64,000 nt of DNA. Source: Glaciecola blandensis (GTDB taxonomy: Bacteria; Pseudomonadota; Gammaproteobacteria; Enterobacterales; Alteromonadaceae). Below, piece by piece: positions 35,139 through 44,971 of this stretch. Below the pieces are notes generated by a model, which searched no databases, was not told where the DNA came from, and saw only the letters and a list, made by a program, of their open reading frames with translations. The stretch lies in assembly GCF_031846165.1 (NCBI RefSeq), contig NZ_JAVRIE010000004.1:371873-435872 (forward strand), given 5' to 3'. Position numbers and translations under genes: made by a program. Each line of letters opens with the position of its first letter. Position 1 is the first letter of the stretch.

Positions 35139-36753
35139 ATTTTAGATGACCCAAACGCTGTAAGATAGTGGTTTCTAACGTTTTAGACTCCGAGAACATA
35201 TTTCTAAGAGAGGTTTCAAACCCCTTAACTTTTGAATCGAACTCTTGTTCAGTAATATCCACATATTCAATCTTAACCTCAAAATACTGTCCAGCACTAA
35301 GCGAGTAATTTTTAGTTGCAATATCGTCATAGCTAACTACCACGCTGAAATCATCTACCGCTTCTTTTTTATTAAAAGTATCGATGATCTGGTCTTCTTC
35401 GGCGTGAGTCAGAACAGTCTTCTGGTTTTTACCATCTTTAATAGTCTCGCCAAGGTTTGAGGCGTCTATTAGTACAACGTCACCTTTGTTGGCTTTGTCG
35501 ATGAATAGGATTGAGACGTTCGTGCCTGTGTTAGCAAAAATGTTGGACGGCATGCTCACGACGCCAGCCAGCATTTTTTCATCAATAAGCTTTTGACGTA
35601 TCTTCTTATCAATACCGCTTTGCGCTGTGATGAAGCCTGTGGGTACTACTATTGCAGCTTTACCATCATCTTTTAGCGAATACATGATGTGTTGAATGAA
35701 CATCAGGTAGATGGCCATCGACTCTTTTTTCTTGGCTGGGACTTTCGGAATTCCCGCAAAGAAACGCTCTTGATTCGCTTTTGTCTCAAGGTCAGCACTG
35801 AAGTCAGAAAAATCTAGTTTGAACGGTGGATTGGAAACGATGTAATCGAACTTCTCTAACTCACCATTTGCTTGCTTATGATACGGGTCGAGTATCGTGT
35901 TGCCTTTGATGATGTTATGGATTGAGTGAACAAGGTCATTCAACACAAGGTTCAGGCGCAATAAGCTAGATGATTTTTGAGAAATGTCCTGAGAGTAAAT
36001 AGTGCATTTATCTTCACCGATTTGGTGAGCCAAATTCATTAATAATGTGCCTGAACCTGCTGATGGGTCGTAGCAAGTAGCATTGTTTACTTCACCGTTA
36101 ACCAAGCAACGGGCCATTATTTTTGATACCGCGTGAGGGGTAAAATATTCCGCGTATTTACCGCCGCTATTGGTGTTGTAGTCTTTTATCAAGTATTCAA
36201 ATATTGTGGCATAGAAATCGAATTTTTCATCAAAGATGTTTTCAAAGCTGAAATCAACTAGCTTATTTACGATTGCTTTGCAGAATTGGTCGCGGTTATC
36301 AGTAACGTATTTACTGAGGTTTTCGAAAAGAACTATTTTTTCGCCACCTTCGGTTAATACCGAGAATATGTCGCTGTTGTCCTTAGCAATATCAGTCAAC
36401 GTAGTGTCGAAGATTTCGGCAAAGTTAGGCTTTTCCTGACTATTAAACAATGAAGATATGAAGTGGTCTGGTCGTATCTTGGCCACACTTGGCTTCAAGC
36501 GCATATTCAGCTTTGCTACTTCTTTCTCAGAGAAAGTCGCAAATACATCTTCCCAGTTATCAACATCAGAAAGTCGCTTATCTAGTTTTTTCAGCTCAAA
36601 AACATACTTGTCGTTAAGGAACTTATACAAGAAAACTTGCGTAATTACCTTGAACTCATTTCCGTCATTACCTAAGCCAAAATTCGCACAGACCTTCTTT
36701 ATATTGTCTATTAACGCTTTAGTTTGCTGCTCAAATTGCTGTGTTTTTGTCAT
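35128..36753 (-). CDS. hsdM: Type I restriction-modification methyltransferase HsdM
   Basis: N6-adenine methyltransferase subunit. The 541 residues have an N-terminal HsdM helical domain, the AdoMet motif DPSAGSGTLLMNLAHQIG (about 229) and the catalytic NPPF in YIVSNPPFKLDF (about 308), with the TGFIT and NIFANTGTNVSILF segments typical of HsdM. It lies between hsdR (32 bp upstream) and hsdS (overlapping), forming an hsdR-hsdM-hsdS operon on the minus strand. No frameshift is seen, so modification should be functional. Confidence 0.96.
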   Translation of the reverse strand: MTKTQQFEQQTKALIDNIKKVCANFGLGNDGNEFKVITQVFLYKFLNDKYVFELKKLDKRLSDVDNWEDVFATFSEKEVAKLNMRLKPSVAKIRPDHFISSLFNSQEKPNFAEIFDTTLTDIAKDNSDIFSVLTEGGEKIVLFENLSKYVTDNRDQFCKAIVNKLVDFSFENIFDEKFDFYATIFEYLIKDYNTNSGGKYAEYFTPHAVSKIMARCLVNGEVNNATCYDPSAGSGTLLMNLAHQIGEDKCTIYSQDISQKSSSLLRLNLVLNDLVHSIHNIIKGNTILDPYHKQANGELEKFDYIVSNPPFKLDFSDFSADLETKANQERFFAGIPKVPAKKKESMAIYLMFIQHIMYSLKDDGKAAIVVPTGFITAQSGIDKKIRQKLIDEKMLAGVVSMPSNIFANTGTNVSILFIDKANKGDVVLIDASNLGETIKDGKNQKTVLTHAEEDQIIDTFNKKEAVDDFSVVVSYDDIATKNYSLSAGQYFEVKIEYVDITEQEFDSKVKGFETSLRNMFSESKTLETTILQRLGHLKYEK

Positions 36754-36785
36754 ATTATTTCTTTAAATTATTACAAATTTGTCGC

Positions 36786-39700
36786 TTATTGGTATCCCGA
36801 TAAGCCGTGATATTCGTTCATATATTCTCTGACAACGAGCTGATTAATCATGTCAACAGAATCAATCTCAAGCTCAATGCCCTGCTTATCTTCAAATTCA
36901 TCAAAGATAATGGGTGGGATCATCTGTTTGATAAAATTTTCATTATCTAGCATTTTTGAGTTTTGCTGTATCTGGATATCGACAGCAGTTTTTAAACCTT
37001 TTAATGCTTCAAATAGCTTGCTCTCACTGTCTGTAAGCGGGTCTTTTTCCATCAAACGTTTATGCAGGCGTGCATACTTCTCGTCATTGTCATACTTGGC
37101 TTTAAGTAACTGATTTTTACGCTCCAGCTCTTTTGCTCTATTGTAAATGGCGTTAAGAGCTGCAATGTTGCTTTCCATTTGCTCTTTGGAGACTTCGTTC
37201 AATTTTTTCTTTTTAAACAAACGCTCAAGCTCTTGCTTGAGTGAGGTAAATTCTGGATCTTTGGGGTCAAAGTTTCCACCAAGCTGTTCACGAGTTTTCT
37301 GGAGCGTATTTTTTAATGCATCTGCTAGAACAAGCTCTTCTTCTTTCACTTTAGTAAATGCAAATACAACATCTTCAAGCGCAACATTAAGCAGATTGGT
37401 TGTATCTACGCTATGCTCTAACGCTTCTTTCGTATTGATTAATGCCAGCCGATTATTCGCTTCTCTAGAGAGTACCGTCAGCTTTTTAAAATCCAGTTTT
37501 TCCAGCATTTCATAGTCGCCAGATAAGCGGATAAGATTATACAAGCTTTTGGCATTGTTTAACGCCTGAGTGACTTTGAGTATTTCACCGCGAGAGTCTA
37601 TCTGGCTGATTTGCGCAGAAAAGTTTTCTGCATTTTGCGTATCGAAGTGAAACAATACCTCTTTAATTTTGCCGATTTCTTGTTCGATCTCTTCTTTAGT
37701 CTTGAACAAATTGCTGTAGTGTTCAATTTCATCACCAAGCTCTGATTGCAACTCTTTAAAGTAGTCTTTGTTGGTTTTTTCAAACTCACTTTGAATATCA
37801 GCAAAATCGACAACATAACCGTAGCTGAAGTTTTTGTATGTGCGGTTTACACGGGTGAGCGTTTGTAGCAAGTTGTGAGAGCGTATTACACGACCCAAAT
37901 AGAGCTTTTTAAGGCGTGGTGAGTCGAATCCGGTCAGCAACATGTTATAGACAAACAGAAAGTCAATCTTGCCTTCTTTGAACTCTTCAACAAGATCTTT
38001 GCGCTCTTGTTTAGTACCTACATCATGCAGAATGAGTGCTGCATTAGTAACACTACTGTTCAGTTTTTTAAAGGCGTGATAACTCTTAGATTGCTCGTTA
38101 ATTCCGTTTATTTGGTCTGCCATAGGCAGAGCTGAAGCGTATTTGTGCTGAAAAATCTTGTACATCATCTTTGCTTGATCAGATGAGTCGCAGACTACCA
38201 TGCCACCGATTGAATTAATGTTCATTGAAATACGGGCTTGCTCAAAGTCTTTTACGATGTAATCAAGCATCGGTTCAACGAACTTTTCGTGTGCGTACAC
38301 GACTTTTTTGTCAGCGTTGCCCTTGAGGATCTCAATTTGTTCTAATGTTTTCTGCAAGTTCAGTTTGTAGCTGGTTTCAATATCCTCACGGATGAGTCGT
38401 AAGGTGTAACCGTCTTTTATTGATGCATTGTAGTAATACTTATGAATGTAGCCGCCAAAAAGTGACTTGGAGTCATACTCATCACCTAGCAGTGGGGTTC
38501 CTGTAAGTCCTATCTTGATAGCGTTGGTATCAGCTTGCTCCAGATTGGCTAAAAAGCTTCCTCGCGGATTATAGCTGCGATGCACTTCATCTAAGAAAAA
38601 TACACGTTGTACATTCACTTTGTAATCAAGGTTTTGAATAACCGCCGGGTCGTCTTGGAACTTTTGAATATTGACGACAGTTATTTCGCGCTGGCCCGAT
38701 GCGTTGTGCACGGCAGCGGTTTGCTTGATATCAGCAGCGAACGCGTCACGCGAATCGATGTTATGAACTTTTAAGCCTCTTGCTTTGAACTCTCTGCCTG
38801 CCTGAATTAATAGGTCAATTCTATCGACGATAAAGTAGAACTTAGCGATAACGCCCTTATTTTGAAAATAATCGGCGAGGTGCTTCACATTGTAATAGGT
38901 AAGGGCCGTCTTACCACTCCCTTGCGTGTGCCAAATGATCCCCTTCTTCACACCCTCATTTAGTTTGTTCTCTATCGCCTTTGTTGCAAACATCTGTGGA
39001 TAGCGCATTACATGCTTTTGCAAACCTTTGCGCTCTTTCACATAAGCCAATGCATATTGGAGAACGAAAGACAGTCTTGAGCGTTGTAGAAGAGACGTAC
39101 AAATACGATTAGTTGGGGTTAGGGGGGATTTATTCTTCGCAAACTCGGGAGACTGTTTGATAGTAAGCAAATTATTGTCTTTTAGCACAGCTTGTTCGTC
39201 TGCTTCAGATATTCCTGATAACAGGGTTTTTAAATCAAACTTTTCTTCTTCTCGAAAGTAGTTAAAACCGGGTTTTTGATAAGACGCAGTGGCATAAAAT
39301 GCGCCCTCAATCGGTCGCGGAGAGCTATCATCGTATTCCATATTGTTTGAAAAAATCATCAACTGCGTGATGTTGACAAAGTTTCTGAACTTCGAATTTT
39401 CAAAACGCGTTTGAATTCGTTTGTGTTCAGCGAGTACGCCATCTTTGTTGTTAGGGCGTTTTACCTCTATAAACACCAATGGCATACCGTTGATGAGCAA
39501 AATGATATCAGGGCGAAATTCTTCGTCGTCTTTCTTGTAGGTCAGTTCGGTGACTACATGAAAAGAGTTGTTATTAAAATCTTCAAAATCGATGAGCCGA
39601 ATACCAGAGATGGCGATAAGCTTTTCGTAAAACGCTTTGCCTAAATCTTCGTTTTCTAAACACAGCGACACATCGTCGTGGCATAGTTTCACCTCAGCAT

Positions 39701-39872
39701 CTGTCATAGACGGATTGATGCGTTTAATGCTGTTGTTAAATATGTGGGTGAAAATATTAGTAGATTCGTCCCACGTAACAGCAGGATCTTTTAGAGAAAG
39801 GTATTTATAACCAAGCTGCATCAGATGCAGAATAGTAGGGATCTTGACGCGAGAATCCTCATTGAATTTCAT
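36786..39872 (-). CDS. hsdR: Type I restriction endonuclease motor subunit HsdR
   Basis: ATP-driven DNA translocase and nuclease of the type I complex. The 1028 residues show an N-terminal PD-(D/E)XK nuclease (FRPDIILLINGMPLVFIEVKRPN, about 118-140), helicase motif I HTQGSGKTALT (about 319), motif II FLDEVHRSY (about 427), motif III GLTGTPLL, and C-terminal helices that bind HsdM. It is the first gene of the operon and is divergent from tnsA. With hsdM and hsdS intact, the whole restriction system appears functional as transposon cargo. Confidence 0.95.
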   Translation of the reverse strand: MKFNEDSRVKIPTILHLMQLGYKYLSLKDPAVTWDESTNIFTHIFNNSIKRINPSMTDAEVKLCHDDVSLCLENEDLGKAFYEKLIAISGIRLIDFEDFNNNSFHVVTELTYKKDDEEFRPDIILLINGMPLVFIEVKRPNNKDGVLAEHKRIQTRFENSKFRNFVNITQLMIFSNNMEYDDSSPRPIEGAFYATASYQKPGFNYFREEEKFDLKTLLSGISEADEQAVLKDNNLLTIKQSPEFAKNKSPLTPTNRICTSLLQRSRLSFVLQYALAYVKERKGLQKHVMRYPQMFATKAIENKLNEGVKKGIIWHTQGSGKTALTYYNVKHLADYFQNKGVIAKFYFIVDRIDLLIQAGREFKARGLKVHNIDSRDAFAADIKQTAAVHNASGQREITVVNIQKFQDDPAVIQNLDYKVNVQRVFFLDEVHRSYNPRGSFLANLEQADTNAIKIGLTGTPLLGDEYDSKSLFGGYIHKYYYNASIKDGYTLRLIREDIETSYKLNLQKTLEQIEILKGNADKKVVYAHEKFVEPMLDYIVKDFEQARISMNINSIGGMVVCDSSDQAKMMYKIFQHKYASALPMADQINGINEQSKSYHAFKKLNSSVTNAALILHDVGTKQERKDLVEEFKEGKIDFLFVYNMLLTGFDSPRLKKLYLGRVIRSHNLLQTLTRVNRTYKNFSYGYVVDFADIQSEFEKTNKDYFKELQSELGDEIEHYSNLFKTKEEIEQEIGKIKEVLFHFDTQNAENFSAQISQIDSRGEILKVTQALNNAKSLYNLIRLSGDYEMLEKLDFKKLTVLSREANNRLALINTKEALEHSVDTTNLLNVALEDVVFAFTKVKEEELVLADALKNTLQKTREQLGGNFDPKDPEFTSLKQELERLFKKKKLNEVSKEQMESNIAALNAIYNRAKELERKNQLLKAKYDNDEKYARLHKRLMEKDPLTDSESKLFEALKGLKTAVDIQIQQNSKMLDNENFIKQMIPPIIFDEFEDKQGIELEIDSVDMINQLVVREYMNEYHGLSGYQ

Positions 39873-40398
39873 AATTTACAACATCCTTATAGCACGCAGA
39901 GCCTAACTAATGAGGTAACAGAACACCTTAAAAACACCTCAATTACAATAACATAAACGAAAACACACTACGAAAGTATACTAAAATTATGGATAGGTAA
40001 ACCAATCAATCGCTAGTTTAAAAAATATACGAGATAGACCGCTACCTTTGCGCATTACAATGCTGCTTAGAGATAGGCTGAGTCATCAGTATTGATTGAA
40101 AATTAAACAACTAGTGCCTGTGGCACAAAAACTTTTGGGTAATACCTACTTTTTCATTATTTTTTTCCGGCTAACCTTAGCGCCACAACAAAACCTTTGT
40201 TTTCGCTCAAGCAAATCAATCAGTTATAAAGTCACCACAAGCCTCACCATTAATATAATCCAATTTATATTGGGAGCAATAAGCCAAAATAACAACAAAA
40301 GTGTTTTTTATCATGTGGTTAGCTGTTTTTGGTGGCTTGATTTTACCTCCCGTTCCGATTTCTAATACGCGCTGGAAAAAGTGTGAAATGGAGAGCGC
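39873..40398. other. Intergenic region between hsdR and tnsA
   Basis: 526 bp of AT-rich sequence between divergent hsdR and tnsA. It presumably holds both promoters. No convincing gene, no copy of the transposon-end site and no clear operator were found. The hsdR start is preceded by AAGGA and the tnsA start by GGAGAG. Confidence 0.6.
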
Positions 40399-41256
40399 AT
40401 GAAGAAGTTAACGTACTTAAAACTGCCCAAAACAGTGAAAAAATACAAGCAATGGACTGATGATATTGCCAATGGCACCTACCGCTCTTACTTGACGGTG
40501 AGAGATGTGAACAAGGTAGGCCGTCGGCATTGGATGTATTGCGATAAGCAAAATCGTGAAGTGCACCTATTGTCCGACGGTGAAAGGCGTATGTACATGG
40601 AGCTGCTTTACAAGCCAAGCACCGTGGCCGTGTTTGAGCAATATGCCCTCGACCTAGACGAAACACTGGATATCGCCGTTGAGCTTAACATTATGCACCC
40701 GCGAAATTGGAAGACATATGAGGCCTATGTCATGTCGACTGATTTCTTAGTCGAGAGCTTATCGGCTGACGACAATACCACGCAGCTCACAGCTTACACC
40801 TTTAAATATTGGGACCAAATTTACAAATTAAGCTGGCTCGATGAGGTTGAGTACAAAAGCATGAGAACCTGGCAAAAATTCGCGATTGAGCGAGAGTTTT
40901 GGCGCCGTCGTGGTATTGAATATCGCGTGGTGACCGAGCGTGATGCCACCAAAGTGCACTATCACAACAAATTGTTCTCAGAATCGGCCAAAGATTTGAA
41001 AGTCTCAAACGAAACCCTTACTGCCTTTTTAGCCTGTTTTTGTGAGTCGTGGCAGTGTGCGCCTTGGCGACAGTTACAAGAGTTGATTGCCCGGGTGAGT
41101 CATACACTGTCAATGTCAGATGGCGATGCCCGTCAGCTATTTAGATTTGCCCTTTTATATGGCTTTCTTCCTGTTTATGAGGAGTGTGAAACGCACATGG
41201 TTCGCTGGTTTCGACCTGTTCATCTCATGCAGGATGAATTAGGGATAGCCGCATGA
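40399..41256 (+). CDS. tnsA: TnsA-like transposon endonuclease
   Basis: Restriction-like endonuclease that cuts the 5' strands at the transposon ends, allowing cut-and-paste rather than copy-in movement. The 285 residues keep the nuclease triad: E62 in LLSDGERRMYMELL, D115 in MSTDFLV and K136 in AYTFKYW, the positions expected from Tn7 TnsA (E63, D114, K132). A C-terminal TnsC-interacting domain follows. It overlaps tnsB by 4 bp (ATGA). Symbols here follow the Tn7 scheme; in Tn6022-type elements the same gene is called tniC. Confidence 0.9.
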   Translation: MKKLTYLKLPKTVKKYKQWTDDIANGTYRSYLTVRDVNKVGRRHWMYCDKQNREVHLLSDGERRMYMELLYKPSTVAVFEQYALDLDETLDIAVELNIMHPRNWKTYEAYVMSTDFLVESLSADDNTTQLTAYTFKYWDQIYKLSWLDEVEYKSMRTWQKFAIEREFWRRRGIEYRVVTERDATKVHYHNKLFSESAKDLKVSNETLTAFLACFCESWQCAPWRQLQELIARVSHTLSMSDGDARQLFRFALLYGFLPVYEECETHMVRWFRPVHLMQDELGIAA

Positions 41257-43487
41257 GGTATGAGGGCGAACATTTATTTACAGATGAACTAGACCATCAA
41301 CGAGAGCAAGTTATCTTGCGCACGTCCTTCCGCATTTGCCACATCAGCCAATGCCGTGAGTTTTATGCGGTGGCCGACATGCTACAAGCAATGAAGGTGG
41401 CTAACCCTCCCAAGCCAAAGGTGTTTAACAAGGTACAGTTGGCACAGTTTATTAAAAAGCACGGTCTTAAGACTGGGCTAGCATATGACTTACCGGAAAC
41501 ATTGAGCACGTCTGACACGGCGCTGTTAAAACAAGGCTACAAGGGTTGGCTTGCCAAGCGAGATGATAAGTTTCGTAAAATCGCGTCGTTAACGGCCCCG
41601 CACTTACTTGAGCAATATCTTTACGGCAAAGGGCTTGGGGAGGAGATAGCGTCGTTAATTGCAACACCAACGTCTACGTGGAAGTCGAAAGGGGCCTATC
41701 ACAATGCGCTGAATCGCTTTATCGTTTTTGGCATGGTGCCTAACGCGCTGATTTCTTTTAAATGGAATGAGATAGGAAAAAACTACCCTGTTGCTGACAC
41801 CCCGAACGACCCAATCATCAAACGAGGCAGAGGCGGTAAGCATAATCAAAATAGCCGTAGCGATTTTCGGGGCATTACCGTGCGCGATAAAAAGAATATC
41901 GAAGATGTGGTAAAGCAGTGGATACGTGAAGGTAAAAAGCTGAGCCGACGAAAAATTTTTGACCGCTTTCAGGATGCATTTGAAGTAAGCACGGTGGTGA
42001 GGCAGGTCGGGCAGCATGAAATTTTTTACCATGACTTACTGCCACCGGAACAGCGTATATCACCGCGTATGTTCTACTACCATTTTGACCGCATTTTTAG
42101 CCGTGCCGACCAGCTCAGAATGGAAGAAGGCAGTTTCAAATTTGAAAAAGACCATGCCGCCCGACAAGGCACTGCGCTAGATGGCATCATGGGCGCAACG
42201 CACCGTTATGAGGTGGATGCGACGGTCTTAGATTTGTACGTCAACTACCCCTACATCAAACACGCTCGTTACAGCATGGGGCGCCCAACGCTGTACTTCG
42301 TTATTGATGTGTATTCCACCATGATAGTGGGGTTTTATTTAGGCTTTGGTGCGCCGAGCGCTGATGGTGTGGCGCAGGCCATGGTGAATGCCTGCATGTG
42401 CAAAGTCGAGATCGCAAAGCGTTATGGCTTAGTGCTCGATGAGGCTGACTGGCCCGCTTCGTTTATTCCCGAAGAAGTCACCATAGACAACGGCACCGAA
42501 TATCCGAATAACCTTATCGCCTCTATTTTAAAAGCCATGCTTGGCATTAAGGCATTTAATTTTACAGCGGTATATCGCGGTGATGCAAAAGGGACGGTTG
42601 AAGGTACGTTTAATACCTTTAATGGCGAAGTTGCACACTTTCAACCGGGCTCAATATTTAAAGAGCGCGACCGCACCGAGCAACATCCATCACATCACGC
42701 GGTGTGGGACTACGATAGTTTAGTTCGTAAAATCATCAACTTCATCATCCTGCAAAACAAGTCAGCCAAGCGCCTTGAGAAATGCGGCTACGAGGCCATG
42801 GTGGATGACATTGGCATGTCGCCCGAGTCGATATTTCTTCATAGCCTAGCTAACGATATGAACGGCGGGCGTAAAACCGCACCCAGTGACGAAGCAAGGC
42901 TACGCTGGGCGTTCTTGCCAGAAGAAGAGGCGATAGTTCGTCCAAGTTGCATCTACTTTAAAGGGCTTGAATACTTAAGCAATGACAATCGAGTCATAAG
43001 GTTACATCAACTCGCGGCGTCAGAGGGCACATTTCCTATCATTGTGAAACGGGTGAGGGACTGGACGAACCATCTCTTTTACCGCGTTAAAAGTCAGCGT
43101 AATCCGTCGACCTTCGAGTACATCAAGCTGTCACTGAAAAACCACAATAACAACTCACCCTATTTAGGCATGCCCTGGGAAATCGCCTTGCATCAACTGG
43201 AGTGGCTCAAATTAAAAATTGTGGCGCATGAGGAATATGCGGCACGCCTGCGTCAACATATGCGCAGTATGGATGAGCCCGAATTTGACAAGTTAATGGG
43301 GCAAATTGCCTTGTTACCTGAGAACGAGCGCAAAGCCATCGTTCCCCGAATTAAAGAATTTCAAGCTATCGGCAAGAAACTAAACACACTGACTCATGCC
43401 CGAGATGTGATGGTCGCATTGGGATTTGAAGGCGAGGAAGTGGAATTTGAATCAACAGACACACTCACCACCACGGACGGTTTTTAA
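41253..43487 (+). CDS. tnsB: TnsB-like DDE transposase
   Basis: DDE transposase that binds the end repeats and joins the 3' ends to the target. The 744 residues contain the integrase-core catalytic triad D322 (YEVDATVLDLY), D412 (VTIDNGTEYPN) and E450 (KGTVEGTFNTF), with a D-D spacing of 89 and D-E of 37, near those of Tn7 TnsB. N-terminal helix-turn-helix domains that would bind the ACAATTAAAATTGTGAA-type sites precede the core, and a beta-barrel and C-terminal TnsC-binding tail follow. Stop and start of tnsB and tnsC overlap (TAATG). Confidence 0.94.
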   Translation: MRYEGEHLFTDELDHQREQVILRTSFRICHISQCREFYAVADMLQAMKVANPPKPKVFNKVQLAQFIKKHGLKTGLAYDLPETLSTSDTALLKQGYKGWLAKRDDKFRKIASLTAPHLLEQYLYGKGLGEEIASLIATPTSTWKSKGAYHNALNRFIVFGMVPNALISFKWNEIGKNYPVADTPNDPIIKRGRGGKHNQNSRSDFRGITVRDKKNIEDVVKQWIREGKKLSRRKIFDRFQDAFEVSTVVRQVGQHEIFYHDLLPPEQRISPRMFYYHFDRIFSRADQLRMEEGSFKFEKDHAARQGTALDGIMGATHRYEVDATVLDLYVNYPYIKHARYSMGRPTLYFVIDVYSTMIVGFYLGFGAPSADGVAQAMVNACMCKVEIAKRYGLVLDEADWPASFIPEEVTIDNGTEYPNNLIASILKAMLGIKAFNFTAVYRGDAKGTVEGTFNTFNGEVAHFQPGSIFKERDRTEQHPSHHAVWDYDSLVRKIINFIILQNKSAKRLEKCGYEAMVDDIGMSPESIFLHSLANDMNGGRKTAPSDEARLRWAFLPEEEAIVRPSCIYFKGLEYLSNDNRVIRLHQLAASEGTFPIIVKRVRDWTNHLFYRVKSQRNPSTFEYIKLSLKNHNNNSPYLGMPWEIALHQLEWLKLKIVAHEEYAARLRQHMRSMDEPEFDKLMGQIALLPENERKAIVPRIKEFQAIGKKLNTLTHARDVMVALGFEGEEVEFESTDTLTTTDGF

Positions 43488-44968
43488 TGAATTCACATAT
43501 ACAAGCACACTACACAAAACACCCTGTATCGCAGTTTAATGGCAATCCGCTTACCGAAGCCTTGCCCACGCCACTGCGCAGTAACGAGATATTGAGTCGA
43601 GCGGGCAGAGCGATGCAGTGTGACACCGACTTCTGGTCGTTAGACTCACTTTATCAACGGGCTATTTTGCAGGGAATGGGCGACACCCATATTCCGTCGG
43701 ATAAGTTCATTACGTTTTATCAAAAGTGCTGGTCGCTGCTACTGCACTCTTATGCGTACAGAAACCCCCTTGAGCCTGATGCTATGGCGCTTAAGATGGG
43801 GTTGGCCGCGCAGTACCGAGAAAAAGTAGAGCGCCCTGTTAAGTGCAGTGTGGCCAGTCATAAAACCACCGCGTCGAGCGTTTTGGTGACTGGGTACAGC
43901 GGTGCAGGCAAAACCACGATGATACGTAGTGCGTTATCCCTTATCCCGCAGGTGATTTACCATGTTGAGTTTGAGGGCAAACCTTATCATCAAAATCAAA
44001 TTGTGTGGCTGTCGCTGGATATGCCTTCTACGCCCTCATTAAAAGCCTTGGCACTGAATTTCTTTCGGGCAGTGGATGATGCTACAGGCAGCACCGATTA
44101 TTTTGAACAGTGGGACTCCCGTAATCGAGAGTCAGTCGACAGGCATTTAGCGGGTATGCAGCTGGTTGCGGCCACTCATGAAATTGGCTTAGTGCACATT
44201 GATGAGCTTCAGTTTTTACTGGCTTATGGTAAATCGGATAGAGCGCCAACCTTGACCATTCTTGAAGCGATGTTCAACAAAATTGGTATTCCGATGATTA
44301 TCAGCTGCACAGATTCGGGGTTGCAGCTGTTTTCCAAACATGTGCAAGTGGGCGGCAAGTCCCAACCTGAAATTACGACGCTGCGCCGGTTAGTGAATGA
44401 CAGGGAGTTTCGCTTAGAGACGTATTCAAAAGACGGGAGTATGTTTTTGAAAACCTTGCAGGCGCTTTACCCTGAATGGTCGTTACTTAATTGCACGCAA
44501 TTATCCACCGAATTCGTTGCTACGTTCTACGAGCACACGTGCGGACTGCCCGCATTCATGACCCGGCTGGCGCAGGTGCATCAGGAGTATCTGGTGTACT
44601 TATCACAAGAGAGCAAGTTGGAGCCTGACGCGTCGACCAATACCATCAGTTATTTAAACACTGTGTTTGTGAGTCAATTTCAGCTTTATAAAATGGCGCT
44701 AACGTACCTGAAGAGTAAAAACATACGCGCTTATGAAAGTGCGATTGCGGCGGCGCAACAAGCACAAAACACAGAGGCTGCATCGCCAATAAGTAAAACG
44801 CATGCTAAAGCACCTCGTAAAGCATCCGCTAAACCGTCGACATCAACATCAATTGCAAGCTCAAGTGCAAGTACAAGCCCGAGGGCGCCGATGCTGGCAC
44901 CTGTGTTAGAAGAGGTCACGGCTTCAGGCCCTAGCATGGCGAGTTTTAACACAGGCATTAAGGACTAG
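43487..44968 (+). CDS. tnsC: TnsC-like AAA+ target regulator
   Basis: AAA+ ATPase that bridges the target selector (TniQ/TnsD) and the transposase. The 493 residues show Walker A VLVTGYSGAGKTTMIRSAL (K142), Walker B GLVHIDELQFLLAYG and the sensor-region IISCTDSGLQLF, fitting the TniB/TnsC family. A C-terminal extension rich in Ser, Ala and Pro, after about residue 430, is unusual and probably flexible. It is followed by a tniQ-type gene after 3 bp. Confidence 0.93.
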   Translation: MNSHIQAHYTKHPVSQFNGNPLTEALPTPLRSNEILSRAGRAMQCDTDFWSLDSLYQRAILQGMGDTHIPSDKFITFYQKCWSLLLHSYAYRNPLEPDAMALKMGLAAQYREKVERPVKCSVASHKTTASSVLVTGYSGAGKTTMIRSALSLIPQVIYHVEFEGKPYHQNQIVWLSLDMPSTPSLKALALNFFRAVDDATGSTDYFEQWDSRNRESVDRHLAGMQLVAATHEIGLVHIDELQFLLAYGKSDRAPTLTILEAMFNKIGIPMIISCTDSGLQLFSKHVQVGGKSQPEITTLRRLVNDREFRLETYSKDGSMFLKTLQALYPEWSLLNCTQLSTEFVATFYEHTCGLPAFMTRLAQVHQEYLVYLSQESKLEPDASTNTISYLNTVFVSQFQLYKMALTYLKSKNIRAYESAIAAAQQAQNTEAASPISKTHAKAPRKASAKPSTSTSIASSSASTSPRAPMLAPVLEEVTASGPSMASFNTGIKD

Positions 44969-44971
44969 CTG

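Noticed and set aside
40096..40365. Frame of 89 codons in the hsdR-tnsA gap
   Set aside because: Composition unlike a protein, no Shine-Dalgarno, no recognisable domain.
44731..44958. Minus-strand frame opposite the tnsC tail
   Set aside because: Mirrors the Ser/Ala-rich low-complexity tail of TnsC.
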